Source: Oscillospiraceae bacterium (lineage in GTDB: Bacteria > Bacillota > Clostridia > Oscillospirales > Acutalibacteraceae). Taken from it: a stretch of DNA of 64,000 nt. Shown one piece after another: positions 42,170 to 51,521 of the stretch; the stretch's first letter is position 1, and each line of letters begins with the position of its first letter. The position numbers and the translations under genes are program-made. The notes beneath the pieces are model-generated. The model was not told where the DNA came from. It saw only the letters and a list, made by a program, of their open reading frames with translations, and did no database searches. The stretch is from positions 58,654-122,653 of the forward strand of contig JAFLUM010000006.1 of the NCBI GenBank assembly GCA_022508805.1. Reading direction: 5' to 3'.

Positions 42170-43063
42170 TTAATCCAATCCGAAATTGTGTATCAGTCCC
42201 TCACGGTTGCGCCAGCCTTCTTTGACCTTTACCCAGCATTTAAGATTAATTTTGCAACCGAAAAAGTTTTCCATATCACGGCGCGCGCGGGTGGATATCT
42301 CCTTGAGCATTTTGCCGCCCTTGCCGATGATTATGCCCTTATGGCTCTCTCGCTCGCAGTAGATAACCGCCTCGATGTCCATAATTCCGTTATCGCGCTC
42401 GCTCATTTTTTCAATGCCTATCGCAATGCCGTGAGGTATCTCCTTATCGAGCAACCTGAGCATCTTCTCACGGATAAGCTCACCTGCAAGCACTCTTTCG
42501 GGCTGGTCGGTAAGTGTGTCATCGGGGAAGAAATGCTCAGAGTCCACGGAAAGTTTTTTAAGCTCATCAAGAAGAGCGTCTATTCCGTCACCTGTCTGTG
42601 CAGACACGGGAACTACTGCGTCAAAATCATAAAGCGCTGAGATCTCGGCAATGCGAAGCATCAGCTTTTCCTTTTCTCGGACGGTGTCAGTCTTATTGAT
42701 AGCAAGTATTGCGGGATATTTGCCTTTTTTGATCTTTTCAATAAGCTCTGTCTCCGCCGCATTGAGCTTGCCATCAGGCTCGACAACCAAAAGACAGGCA
42801 TCCACGCCGTCCATACCGTCGCTTACTGCCTTTATCATTTTTTCGCCCAGTTTGGTTTTCGGCTTATGAAAGCCTGGGGTATCGGTAAACACCAGCTGAA
42901 TATTATCCTCAGTCGTCAGCACGCCCATTATTCTTGTGCGTGTCGTCTGCGGCTTTGGAGATACTATTGCTATTTTCTGTCCCAAAAGTCTGTTGAGTAT
43001 TGAGGATTTGCCCACATTGGCCTTGCCTACTATTGCTATAAAAGCGGTTTTTGGATCGTTCAT
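42170..43063 (-). CDS. era: GTPase Era
   Basis: 297 residues. G domain with GKANVGKSSILNRLLGQKIAIVSPKPQTTR (G1, G2), DTPGFHKPK (G3), NKTD (G4) and SAQTG (G5), and a C-terminal KH domain with IIGKGGKMLKEI. Binds the 3' end of 16S rRNA in 30S assembly. Overlaps the dgkA end by 4 bp. Confidence 0.97.
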   Translation of the reverse strand: MNDPKTAFIAIVGKANVGKSSILNRLLGQKIAIVSPKPQTTRTRIMGVLTTEDNIQLVFTDTPGFHKPKTKLGEKMIKAVSDGMDGVDACLLVVEPDGKLNAAETELIEKIKKGKYPAILAINKTDTVREKEKLMLRIAEISALYDFDAVVPVSAQTGDGIDALLDELKKLSVDSEHFFPDDTLTDQPERVLAGELIREKMLRLLDKEIPHGIAIGIEKMSERDNGIMDIEAVIYCERESHKGIIIGKGGKMLKEISTRARRDMENFFGCKINLKCWVKVKEGWRNREGLIHNFGLD

Positions 43064-43533
43064 TTATTCTCCTTTTTTCCGAAACCGAAAAATATAAACA
43101 CGGTAAAAATAACTACTGAAAGTACAAAGATCGCGAGCGCCCACAGGTTGTCCGCAAAAAAACCGAAAAGCCTTGCAAAAGCTTCAGGCTGCCACATAAT
43201 TGCGATTCCGCACAGAACGGAAAAAATCGCAAACACCAGCACCGCCCCTGCCGCACAGTCCTTGGCAATTTTGCCGTATTCGGTGTGTCTTTCGCCGTAC
43301 AGATCGACAGCGCTTTCTATGGCGGTGTTGATAAGCTCCCCGCCTATCACAAGTCCGTTGGCTATGAAGATAATTGCAAGCTGTGTGCGGGTAATTTCAA
43401 AAAAATCAAACGCAAACAGGAAAAAGTACATATATATCATACAAACAGTATGTATTCTCATATTGCGTTCGGAAACAAGTGCCGTGAACACCCCGCGAAA
43501 AGCATAGAAAAAACTTTTAAAAAGGCTTTTCAT
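43060..43533 (-). CDS. dgkA: Diacylglycerol/undecaprenol kinase
   Basis: 157 residues. Small integral membrane kinase: N-terminal SFFYAFRGVFTALVSERNMRIH, catalytic IIFIANGLVIGGELINTAIESAVDLYGERH, then three or so transmembrane helices. In Firmicutes the enzyme (DgkA/UdpK) phosphorylates undecaprenol, recycling the lipid carrier of wall synthesis. A C-terminal extra hydrophobic segment (VVIFTVFIFFGFG) makes it longer than the about 120-residue norm. Lies between ybeY and era as in Bacillus. Confidence 0.93.
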   Translation of the reverse strand: MKSLFKSFFYAFRGVFTALVSERNMRIHTVCMIYMYFFLFAFDFFEITRTQLAIIFIANGLVIGGELINTAIESAVDLYGERHTEYGKIAKDCAAGAVLVFAIFSVLCGIAIMWQPEAFARLFGFFADNLWALAIFVLSVVIFTVFIFFGFGKKENK

Positions 43534-43535
43534 AT

Positions 43536-44042
43536 TTACTCACCGTCGCTGTAATAGCTGCCGTTGCGTTTAAGTCCCATCTGTGTAAGTACAGCCTCTT
43601 CCTTTTCGCGCATACGCACAGCCTCAAGTCCGCCGTTCTCGTGGTCGTAGCCGAGAAGATGGAGCAGTGAATGTACTGTCAAAAAACCGATTTCCCGCTG
43701 TAGGGTATGTCCGTATTTTTCCGCTTGATCGTACGCGTGTTCTATGGATATGATTATATCACCCAGTATTTTTGCGCCGGTATCGTGATTTATGTCGTAC
43801 ACACCGTCCTCACCCATTGGGAAGGAAAGAACATCGGTGCTCTTGTCAATATTGCGATGCTTAAGATTTAGGTCTCTGATAGTTTCGTCATCAACTATGG
43901 TAACGCTTATCTCCGCCGATCCGTCAAAATTTTCATAGGTAAGTACTGCGTTGCAGCAGCGGCGGATAAGCATACGCACGCCTGTGGGAATTTTCATTAC
44001 GTTCTGGCTGTCTGTCGTTATTACTCTCAGTTTTCCGTTCAT
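43536..44042 (-). CDS. ybeY: Endoribonuclease YbeY
   Basis: 168 residues. Metal site HSLLHLLGYDHENG (H-x3-H-x5-H), plus STDVLSFPMG. A single-strand endoribonuclease involved in 16S rRNA 3'-end maturation and quality control. Overlaps the phoH stop by 4 bp and precedes dgkA by 2 bp. Confidence 0.96.
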   Translation of the reverse strand: MNGKLRVITTDSQNVMKIPTGVRMLIRRCCNAVLTYENFDGSAEISVTIVDDETIRDLNLKHRNIDKSTDVLSFPMGEDGVYDINHDTGAKILGDIIISIEHAYDQAEKYGHTLQREIGFLTVHSLLHLLGYDHENGGLEAVRMREKEEAVLTQMGLKRNGSYYSDGE

Positions 44043-45010
44043 TTTTTCGCCCTTACCTCCTGCTTTTCATAAGCCTTGATAATATCCTGCACAAGACGGT
44101 GCCGTACAACGTCCTTTTCGGTAAAAACGTTTATTGCAATATCGTCTATGTTCTTGAGTATTCGCATGGCCTCAACAAGTCCCGATTTTTTACCGTCCGG
44201 CAAATCTATCTGCGTAATGTCGCCCGTAACGACAATTTTGGAATTAAAGCCGAGACGGGTCAAAAACATTTTCATCTGCTCGCGGGTGGTGTTCTGAGCC
44301 TCGTCAAGAATTATAAAGCTGTCGTCGAGAGTGCGTCCGCGCATATACGCCAAGGGAGCTACCTCAATACTGCCGCGTTCCTGATAACGCTGAAAGCTCT
44401 CCGCACCCAGCATATCGAAAAGTGCATCGTAAAGGGGTCGAAGATATGGATCGACCTTTTGCTGTAGATCACCCGGTAAAAATCCAAGCTTTTCGCCCGC
44501 CTCAACGGCAGGACGAGTGAGAATAATTCTGTTTATCTCCTTAGCGCGGAATGCCGTGACAGCGGCGGCAACGGCAAGGTAAGTTTTGCCCGTTCCCGCA
44601 GGACCTGCACCGAGCACGATAGTATTATTTCTTATGGCTTCAATATATTTTTTCTGCCCAAGAGTTTTAGGCTTGACAGGCTTGCCCTTTGCCGTTATGC
44701 ACACGCAGTCGCCTGTCATTTGCTCAAGCTTGTCCTCGTTATCTTCATTGACAAGAGACAGAACATAACGCACGTTCTGCTCGGACAGTGACTCGCCGCG
44801 ATTTATAAGCATCAAAAGTCCATTTACGGCTCTGACCGCTTTGGACACGCCCTCCTCGTCGCCGCTGACCTTGAGTTCGGAGCCGCGGCTGACTATTTTT
44901 ACGTTATACTGCGACTCCACAAGCTTTATATTTTCGTCAAAGCTGCCGAACAAGCTGACAGCCTGCTCCATTCTATCCACATTCACGACCTGTTCAAACA
45001 ACTTTTTCAC
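44039..45010 (-). CDS. phoH: PhoH-family ATPase
   Basis: 323 residues. Walker A GAGPAGTGKTYLAV, Walker B FIILDEAQNTTREQMKMFL, conserved GDITQIDLP. Cytoplasmic RNA-related ATPase, usually encoded next to ybeY. It follows yqfD by 58 bp of AT-rich DNA. Confidence 0.96.
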   Translation of the reverse strand: MKKLFEQVVNVDRMEQAVSLFGSFDENIKLVESQYNVKIVSRGSELKVSGDEEGVSKAVRAVNGLLMLINRGESLSEQNVRYVLSLVNEDNEDKLEQMTGDCVCITAKGKPVKPKTLGQKKYIEAIRNNTIVLGAGPAGTGKTYLAVAAAVTAFRAKEINRIILTRPAVEAGEKLGFLPGDLQQKVDPYLRPLYDALFDMLGAESFQRYQERGSIEVAPLAYMRGRTLDDSFIILDEAQNTTREQMKMFLTRLGFNSKIVVTGDITQIDLPDGKKSGLVEAMRILKNIDDIAINVFTEKDVVRHRLVQDIIKAYEKQEVRAKK

Positions 45011-45068
45011 CCTACTTTTAGTATTTATTAAAAATTTTAGTAATTTTTAACATATTGTATCACATTTT

Positions 45069-46250
45069 TTATGCAATGTCATCAGTTTTTTCAACATAAA
45101 TTTCCTGCAAAGTGCCAATTTCCTGCTCACATTCCGCATAAAATTCGTATTCTTTACCAAATTCAACCTCTTTTTCGGTCACGGACGAGGTTCTTATCTC
45201 AGTATACTCCAAAAGCTCCTTAACGTATACTGCCTCGCTGAAAAGAGCCAGCTTATTTTGCATACTTTCATTGGGCGTTAAAGGCTCGGAAGAAAATTCA
45301 GCACCGTACTGCGTTATTATTCCCAACGGAAGCAGCATTTCTCCGTTTTCGATAAAAGATTTGTGCTCGGTGAAAAACGTTTCGGGCGGTTTTGCTCCAA
45401 ATGGGATTTTGGCTCCGAAAAAGAATATTGATTTTCTCGTTTTTTCGCTGATTTGTTCAAAAAGTGAAAAATCTGACGATGAAAATGAATTCGTCTTTTT
45501 TGTAAGCGCCTTGACGTGACCGTCCGCGTGGATGGTAGTTTCACGTCCGTCGCCGTGCTTCATAATTCCGCTTATAAGCAGATCTCCCTTGACCACTGCT
45601 GAACCGGGCTTTACCTCCGCACTGCCGTAAAGAATATCCACGCTCAAAATCACTCCGTCCTCTGTTGATACAAGATTTGTGGGAGTGTTACTGTCATACA
45701 TCTCAGGTGCTTCGGTTCTCTCTCTGACCTCAATAACGAGAACCGTTCCCTTTCGGTTTACCGTAGCCCATGAAAGCTTGCCGATATTCTTGACTGCGCT
45801 TTGTGCCGCCGATTTTAAGTCGAGCGAGGACATTCTTGCCCCAACCTTTACGCCGTACTCCTCAAAAGAAGAAAGTATGTAATCGTCCTCCAGCGTAGTA
45901 TTGCCCACAACGGATACGCTCCAGACAAACTGCGAAAGAATAAAAATTACAGCGGCTGAAACCACCGCACCGGCAAGTATACCTGCTCTTTTTTTGTTGC
46001 GCCGCAGGAAAAATTTCAGTCCCTTTTTCTCAAGTGCTTTTACTCTCATTCCCGATTTTTTTGCAGGACCCCGTATGGCAAGATAACCGTCCACGGTAGT
46101 GCTGGCACTGATTCTGCCGTCGGTATTTTTTATATTCCAAAGCGGTATTCCTGCGCCTGTACAAAGATTTATAAAGCGGTCGGCAAATCCGCCGTACGCT
46201 CTGAAATTTATGTATCCCAAAATATATCTTAAAATTCTTATGATTATCAT
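45069..46250 (-). CDS. yqfD: Sporulation protein YqfD
   Basis: 393 residues. N-terminal YqfD domain (ILGYINFRAYGGFADRFINLC), one transmembrane segment (AGILAGAVVSAAVIFILS, about 89-106) and an extracytoplasmic part. Sigma-E-dependent mother-cell sporulation protein in Bacillus; its role in engulfment or forespore communication is not fully known. Part of the conserved yqfC-yqfD-phoH order, one of the signs that this organism is a spore former. Confidence 0.92.
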   Translation of the reverse strand: MIIIRILRYILGYINFRAYGGFADRFINLCTGAGIPLWNIKNTDGRISASTTVDGYLAIRGPAKKSGMRVKALEKKGLKFFLRRNKKRAGILAGAVVSAAVIFILSQFVWSVSVVGNTTLEDDYILSSFEEYGVKVGARMSSLDLKSAAQSAVKNIGKLSWATVNRKGTVLVIEVRERTEAPEMYDSNTPTNLVSTEDGVILSVDILYGSAEVKPGSAVVKGDLLISGIMKHGDGRETTIHADGHVKALTKKTNSFSSSDFSLFEQISEKTRKSIFFFGAKIPFGAKPPETFFTEHKSFIENGEMLLPLGIITQYGAEFSSEPLTPNESMQNKLALFSEAVYVKELLEYTEIRTSSVTEKEVEFGKEYEFYAECEQEIGTLQEIYVEKTDDIA

Positions 46251-46266
46251 ATTTATGCCGTGCCTT

Positions 46267-46539
46267 TCAGCTTACAAAAGTTATTTCCGCAATTCTTCCC
46301 GTGATGACCGCCATATCGCTGTCAAAGGATTTTATCAGCATTTCATCGCCCACAAAGCCTATTACCAATTCTCCCGTGTTAAGCTTTATAAGGTTTTCGC
46401 CGTACTCCACTATCCCCTTACAGCCGTCCACTATGATCTCCTTGTTGCCGAGCATCTCGATTTTCGGCACAGAGCTTAACGGTTCGAGTATGGGAATACG
46501 GTGTTTTTCGTTTGATTCTCGTTTTCTTTTCCGTGACAA
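46267..46539 (-). CDS. yqfC: Sporulation protein YqfC
   Basis: About 90 residues, matching the 93 of Bacillus YqfC. Single YabP/YqfC domain: PKIEMLGNKEIIVDGCKGIVEYGENLIKLNTGELVIGFVG. The TTG at 46539 is chosen because GGGGTGA is 5 bp before it and gives the family length; the longer ATG frame to 46602 adds a segment with no family counterpart. A CATATAAT about 30 bp upstream resembles a sigma-E -10. Confidence 0.85.
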   Translation of the reverse strand: MSRKRKRESNEKHRIPILEPLSSVPKIEMLGNKEIIVDGCKGIVEYGENLIKLNTGELVIGFVGDEMLIKSFDSDMAVITGRIAEITFVS

Positions 46540-46646
46540 TACTTTCACCCCGACAAAGCATATCTTCATCAAATTATATGAACTCGGCGGAAAATAATTC
46601 ATTATTACTCTTATAATTTAATATATTTTTACGGGATGTGATAGTA

Positions 46647-47702
46647 ATGATAACCGTTAAACTCAAAAAGAGCCTTTTTGCGGTCGTAGGGATCGCTGTA
46701 AGCATATATTTTTTGTTTACCGCTCCGTACGCGGTGTCAGCAGGAGTCACTGACGGCTTAAAAATATGCTTTTATACGGTGATACCGTCGCTTTTTCCGT
46801 TTATGGTTTTGTCGTCATATGTAGTAAAATCAGATGTTTTAGCGCCTGTTTATAAAATCATATTACCGCTGACAAGGTTGTTATTCCGCCAGCCGCCCTG
46901 CGCCGCACCCGTAATAATTATGTCGCTTATCGGCGGATTCCCGGTAGGCGCAAAAATGACCGCCTCACTGTCGGAGAGCGGTCAAATTACTAAAAATCAG
47001 GCGCAAAGGCTCAATATGTTTTGTGTGAACGGGGGTCCTGCGTTCGTTATAACAGCCGTTGGAGCATTTATGCTCTCAAGCGTGCGTGCCGGCGTAATAA
47101 TGTATGCTTCTCTTTGTATTTCATCCTTAATAATCGGTGTGATCTCCTCTTTTTTTGACGATAAAAACGTTTCCGATGCAAAAGTAAAAGACTTGTCACA
47201 AAGTCCCCTTGCGGCCCTATCCTCAGCAGTAAGCGATGCCGTGCAGTCGATTTTAGGGATATGTGCGTGGATAGTCATCTTCGGCGCATTTACTGCCTGC
47301 ATTGAGATATACATCACCAATAAAGACCTGTTCACCGCTCTGTCCTGCATCTTAGAGGTGACGGACGGCTGTGCTTTGATAGCGGGTAAGCTGCCCATCG
47401 CCGCCGTTACCGCCGTAATAGGCTTTGGCGGGATATGCGTTCACTGTCAAATTTTTTCGTATGTATCCGTAAGCGGGCTTAAATATTCAAGATTTTTTGC
47501 AGGCAGAGCTGTAAATGCCGCACTTTCGGCTCTTATATGCCATCTGCTGTTGATGATATTCCCTGTGGAGCTCAGTACAGCGGCGAATGTGCAGTCCGTA
47601 ACTCCCGCCGCATTTTCGGTTTCTATACCCGCTTTTTTCGCACTTACTGCAATGTGCATAATCATGATTTTTGATATTGATACAAAGCGAAAACTGTGGT
47701 AA
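46647..47702 (+). CDS. ylbJ: Sporulation integral membrane protein YlbJ
   Basis: 351 residues with about nine to ten hydrophobic segments. The nucleoside-recognition/Gate-type pattern IPSLFPFMVLSSYVV near the N-terminus, LIGGFPVGAKM, and FCVNGGPAFVI are typical of YlbJ. In Bacillus YlbJ is sigma-E-dependent and needed for heat-resistant spores. It is on the opposite strand to its neighbours and diverges from yqfC, with a 107-bp shared upstream region. Start at ATG 46647 rather than the GTG at 46638. Confidence 0.9.
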   Translation: MITVKLKKSLFAVVGIAVSIYFLFTAPYAVSAGVTDGLKICFYTVIPSLFPFMVLSSYVVKSDVLAPVYKIILPLTRLLFRQPPCAAPVIIMSLIGGFPVGAKMTASLSESGQITKNQAQRLNMFCVNGGPAFVITAVGAFMLSSVRAGVIMYASLCISSLIIGVISSFFDDKNVSDAKVKDLSQSPLAALSSAVSDAVQSILGICAWIVIFGAFTACIEIYITNKDLFTALSCILEVTDGCALIAGKLPIAAVTAVIGFGGICVHCQIFSYVSVSGLKYSRFFAGRAVNAALSALICHLLLMIFPVELSTAANVQSVTPAAFSVSIPAFFALTAMCIIMIFDIDTKRKLW

Positions 47703-47731
47703 AATTATCAGTAGTTACCGAGGTGATAAGT

Positions 47732-47950
47732 TTGAAAAAGCTGTTGAATGATAAAAAAATAACTCCCTCCTGCTCTTACTGCGTTCACGGTAAAGTTGCC
47801 CCTGACGGTGAAAATGTGCTTTGCAAAAAGCACGGTGTGGTGGAAATGGAGCATTCCTGCCGAAAGTTTTCTTATGACCCACTTAAAAGGCAGCCAAAGC
47901 GCCCAAAAGTGCTCGAAAAATTTAACGCTAAGGATTTTGCGTTAAAATAA
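47732..47950 (+). CDS. Small Cys-rich protein downstream of ylbJ
   Basis: 72 residues with CSYCVHG, then VLCKKHG and HSCRKF: four cysteines arranged like a zinc finger (CxxC...C...C). A basic tail ends PKVLEKFNAKDF. TTG start at 47732 with GAGGTGA 5 bp upstream. It is 29 bp after ylbJ on the same strand, so probably cotranscribed. A conserved small protein of unknown function in Clostridia. Confidence 0.78.
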   Translation: MKKLLNDKKITPSCSYCVHGKVAPDGENVLCKKHGVVEMEHSCRKFSYDPLKRQPKRPKVLEKFNAKDFALK

Positions 47951-47970
47951 TTTACGATCATAAAACATAA

Positions 47971-47999
47971 CCCCTCAGGCTCATTAAAGGCTTGAGGGG
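47971..47999. terminator. Bidirectional terminator between converging genes
   Basis: CCCCTCA and TGAGGGG arms with inner GGC/GCC pairing. Plus-strand side continues GTTTATTTG and minus-strand side TTATGTTTTATG. It serves the Cys-rich gene on the plus strand and ftsZ on the minus strand. Confidence 0.82.
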
Positions 48000-48027
48000 T
48001 TTATTTGTATTATGATGTTTTAAAGAA

Positions 48028-49116
48028 TTATTTTCTGCTCTTGAAAAGGTCGAGGATGTCGCCCATATCGTCGTCAGCGCCGAAATTGCTGTTTGAGCTG
48101 ATGTCGATGTCTCCACCCAGCGGGAAAGATGCAGAAGGTCTTTTAGCCACACCGTTTGCATCAATGCCGAAGCCTGTTGCAATAACTGTAACGATCATCT
48201 CGTCGTCAAGCTTTTCATCAAAAGCAACACCGAAGATGATGTTTGCGTCTTCGTCAGCCTCAGCACGTACTATGCCTGCAGCAGTGTCAACGTCCTCAAG
48301 AGTGATGTCGGGAGACGCAGTAATGCTTATAACAACGCCCTTTGCTCCGGTAATGGTGGTCTCAAGCAGCGGGCTGGAGATAGCCGCATTAGCAGCCGCC
48401 TCAGCCTTATCCTTACCGCTGGCACGGCCGATACCCATATGAGCGTGACCCGCATCCTTCATAACTGCCGTAACGTCGGCAAAGTCAAGGTTGATGAACT
48501 GCGGCATGGTGATAAGGTCGGTAACGCTGTTTACGCCCTGACGAAGAACATCGTCGGCAATACCGAATGCGTTAGCGAAAGTAATTCTCTGCTCGGAAAC
48601 GAATTTAAGTCTTTCATTGGGGATAACTATAAGGCTGTCAACGTGCTGTGCAAGCTCTGCGATGCCGGCCTCTGCCTGCTTCATACGGCGGTTGCCCTCA
48701 AATGCGAAAGGCTTTGTAACTATACCTACGGTGAGGATGCCCTTTTCCTTTGCGATCTCAGCAATAATGGGAGCAGCGCCAGTACCTGTTCCGCCGCCCA
48801 TACCTGCGGTAACGAATACCATTTGAGTACCGCTGAGAGCTTCGATAATAGCGTCACGGCTCTCTTCAGCAGACTTTTGACCGACCTCAGGCTTTGCGCC
48901 TGCGCCGCGACCTGCCGTAACCTTTTCGCCTATCTGTATCTTCTGGTCTGCAAGGGAGCGGGCAAGAGCCTGTTTATCAGTATTGATAGCGATAAGCTCA
49001 ACGCCTGTGATTCCCGACTTTGACATACGGTCAATGGCGTTTCCGCCGCCGCCGCCGACGCCGATTACCTTAATGTTTGTAATATCCTCATACCTGTTGT
49101 CAATTTCGAATGCCAT
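48028..49116 (-). CDS. ftsZ: Cell division protein FtsZ
   Basis: 362 residues. Tubulin signature GMGGGTGTGAAP; the synergy loop region with NLDFADVTAVM; polymerisation core complete. The C-terminal peptide ILDLFKSRK is the hook for membrane partners such as SepF. Forms the Z-ring. It lies at the end of the division cluster, but separated from ftsQ by 153 bp of AT-rich DNA with its own likely promoter (49174-49202). No ftsA in the window. Confidence 0.98.
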   Translation of the reverse strand: MAFEIDNRYEDITNIKVIGVGGGGGNAIDRMSKSGITGVELIAINTDKQALARSLADQKIQIGEKVTAGRGAGAKPEVGQKSAEESRDAIIEALSGTQMVFVTAGMGGGTGTGAAPIIAEIAKEKGILTVGIVTKPFAFEGNRRMKQAEAGIAELAQHVDSLIVIPNERLKFVSEQRITFANAFGIADDVLRQGVNSVTDLITMPQFINLDFADVTAVMKDAGHAHMGIGRASGKDKAEAAANAAISSPLLETTITGAKGVVISITASPDITLEDVDTAAGIVRAEADEDANIIFGVAFDEKLDDEMIVTVIATGFGIDANGVAKRPSASFPLGGDIDISSNSNFGADDDMGDILDLFKSRK

Positions 49117-49173
49117 TTTAACATCCTCCTATGTATAGATAATTTCACACCTATTTATTTTAATATATAGGTA

Positions 49174-49202
49174 ATTTTAACATTAATAAAAAAATATTTC
49201 AA
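49174..49202 (-). promoter_or_regulatory. Probable promoter of ftsZ
   Basis: TTGAAA (49197-49202), 17-bp spacer, TAAAAT (49174-49179) on the minus strand, about 60 bp before the ftsZ start. The whole 49117-49269 gap is very AT-rich. Confidence 0.5.
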
Positions 49203-49269
49203 TATATAATGTATAGTTTTTTTATATTTTTTGCAGTTTTTTATAAGTTTTTTATAATTTGCATTATAG

Positions 49270-50190
49270 CTAATCGTCTGTAGGCTGGGTCGTGCCCTCC
49301 TCGGGAGCTTCATTCGGCTCCTCGTCCGTAGTTTCCTCAGTCGGTTCCGTCTGCTCAGTCGTTACGGTTTCCTCTGACCAATAGCCTTTTCCCTCCACCG
49401 TGAGATTTATTGTTCCGCGGTAAAGCTCATTTTCCTCATTCTGAGTGTCGATAGCCGCTCTGCCGAGATCGAGTTTTTTGATAAGATTATTATTATCAGT
49501 TTCGCCCAACTCAAGTGTTATTCTGCCCTGATAAATGAGCTTTATGTTATAAATATCACTAAGGTCAATAAAGGTTATACCCGTGAGTCCGCAGGAGTTG
49601 GACACCTCCCGTATGCTTTTTAGCTTTTCAAGAGTCTGTCCGTTGGCAAGCTCAACGGTGTGTCCCGGCTCTGCAGCGGTGACCTCACCTATATTTAAAA
49701 TGATTATATTTTCGCCTATGTACTCAAGTTCGTTTTCAAGAACCTTTCCGTCCTTGTCAAGAAGAGTGTAGTATCCGTTCTCAACCATTGCGTACACTGC
49801 ATCGGTTTTAGTAATTATAAGCTCCAGCCGTGTAGGCAGATGCCGCTTGACCTTCACGCTCCCAACGTAAGGCAGCTTTTCGGTAATAAGCTCATTGGTT
49901 TTTGTCTTTGATAAGAATATCAGATTATCGCCGAGCCCCGTTCCGCTTGCGTTTATCACGACGTCTGAGGAATATACCGCGTCGCCTGTAACGGTGATCT
50001 CGCTGATATTAAAAAACATAGTCAGTGCCACGGTGATGCCTACTGCGAGAAAGACTGCGGCAAGAACCGAATATATTATTATCTTTTTTCTGCGATTTTT
50101 CCTCTTTCGCATACGAGCTCTGTTTATTATCCGCTCGTTACCCGAAAGCTGATCACTGCGTGCCGCGCTCTGACTGTTCGGTTTTTGCAT
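49270..50190 (-). CDS. ftsQ: Cell division protein FtsQ/DivIB
   Basis: 306 residues. Basic cytoplasmic N-terminus (RMRKRKNRRKK), one transmembrane segment (about 37-60), POTRA domain (FFNISEITVTGDAVYSSDVV), beta domain, and a long Glu/Thr/Pro-rich acidic tail (TTEQTEPTEETTDEEPNE). Recruits FtsL/FtsB and septal PBPs. Overlaps the murA 3' end by 38 bp, so tightly coupled. An internal start later in the frame is not excluded. Confidence 0.9.
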   Translation of the reverse strand: MQKPNSQSAARSDQLSGNERIINRARMRKRKNRRKKIIIYSVLAAVFLAVGITVALTMFFNISEITVTGDAVYSSDVVINASGTGLGDNLIFLSKTKTNELITEKLPYVGSVKVKRHLPTRLELIITKTDAVYAMVENGYYTLLDKDGKVLENELEYIGENIIILNIGEVTAAEPGHTVELANGQTLEKLKSIREVSNSCGLTGITFIDLSDIYNIKLIYQGRITLELGETDNNNLIKKLDLGRAAIDTQNEENELYRGTINLTVEGKGYWSEETVTTEQTEPTEETTDEEPNEAPEEGTTQPTDD

Positions 50191-51451
50191 CTTCCTTCAC
50201 CCTTTTAATATCCGCGCCTAAGCTTTCCAAAATTTTTTCCGGTTCCTCGTAGCCTCTGTCGATATGATGTATTTCGGTTATTTGAGTAGCTCCGTGAGCA
50301 CAAAGTCCCGCAAGTATCATAGCGGAACCTCCGCGCAGGTCGGTTGCTTTAACGTTTGCGCCGTTTAAGTGCTTGACTCCCTCAACAACCGCCATTCTGC
50401 CCTCCGCGCTTATTTTTGCGCCGAAGCGAAGCAGTTCCCCGATGTGCTTAAAACGGCTCTCAAATATATTTTCAACGATAACGCTCGTACCGTCGGCAAC
50501 GGTCGTGAGCGCCATCATCTGCGCTTGAACGTCCGTGGGAAAACCCGGGTACGGCATTGTACGTATCATTCTTATTCGCTTAAGTCTCGGCGGTGAGCTT
50601 AAACACACCCACCTGCCGCTGACTGCAATGTCACAGCCCGCTTCCCTGAGCGGTTGGATAGTCGGTCCGATGTGAGACGGGATAATATCCTTTAAGCAAA
50701 TTTTGCCGTTGGTAATTGCTCCCGCTATCATATAGGTTGATGCCGCGATACGGTCGGGGATCACCGTGTGCTCTGTTGAAGTGAGCCTTTTTACTCCTTC
50801 AACGGTGACCGTGCTATCCCCTGCGCCGTGGATTTTTGCGCCGCATCTGTTAAGAAAATCCGCTAAATCGCTTATCTCCGGTTCCCGTGCCGCGTTGTTT
50901 ATCACTGTTGTGCCGTGAGCAAGGACTGCGGCGAGAATAATATTTTCCGTTGCCCCAACGCTTGGGAAAGACAGGGTGATTTTTGTTCCCGTAAGACCCT
51001 TTTCGCCGACAGAGCAGTCAATAAATCCGCCGTCTGTCTTGAAATTCACTCCAAGCTGTTCGATAGATGACAAATGCAGGTCGATGGGGCGAAGTCCGAT
51101 TTCACAACCACCGGGAGTGGAGAGGACTGCCTTGCCCATTCTGCCCAAAATGCCGCCGAGGAACACTATTGACGAACGCATTTCACGCATAAGATTATCG
51201 GGTACATCGTACCTTTTAATATCAGTGGAATCGACACTGATAGTGTGTCCCTCACGCTCCACCTTGCAGCCTAAATACTCAAGTATGGTCACCGTTGCAT
51301 CAACGTCCGAAAGCATTGGGCAATTATGTATTATTGAAACTCCGTCCACAAGCAGCGCCGCAACGAGTATCGGCAATACGCTGTTTTTGGCACCCTGCAC
51401 GGTGATTTCGCCGTTCAGCCTTTTTGAGCCGTTAATGATTATCTTATCCAA
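50153..51451 (-). CDS. murA: UDP-N-acetylglucosamine 1-carboxyvinyltransferase
   Basis: 432 residues. First committed step of peptidoglycan synthesis: transfers enolpyruvate from PEP to UDP-GlcNAc. Conserved NGSKRLNGEITVQGAKNSVLPIL at the N-terminus and catalytic Cys in PGGCEIGLRPIDLHL, the residue that fosfomycin alkylates; with Cys present, the enzyme should be fosfomycin-sensitive. The 3' end runs into ftsQ. In many Clostridia a murA or murB copy lies in the dcw cluster, as here. Confidence 0.97.
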   Translation of the reverse strand: MDKIIINGSKRLNGEITVQGAKNSVLPILVAALLVDGVSIIHNCPMLSDVDATVTILEYLGCKVEREGHTISVDSTDIKRYDVPDNLMREMRSSIVFLGGILGRMGKAVLSTPGGCEIGLRPIDLHLSSIEQLGVNFKTDGGFIDCSVGEKGLTGTKITLSFPSVGATENIILAAVLAHGTTVINNAAREPEISDLADFLNRCGAKIHGAGDSTVTVEGVKRLTSTEHTVIPDRIAASTYMIAGAITNGKICLKDIIPSHIGPTIQPLREAGCDIAVSGRWVCLSSPPRLKRIRMIRTMPYPGFPTDVQAQMMALTTVADGTSVIVENIFESRFKHIGELLRFGAKISAEGRMAVVEGVKHLNGANVKATDLRGGSAMILAGLCAHGATQITEIHHIDRGYEEPEKILESLGADIKRVKEDAKTEQSERGTQ

Positions 51452-51521
51452 TTTTCACACGCCCTTTAACAGTATGACAGAATATGCTCAGTGCCATACT
51501 ATGCACGGCGTATGGAAAGTG

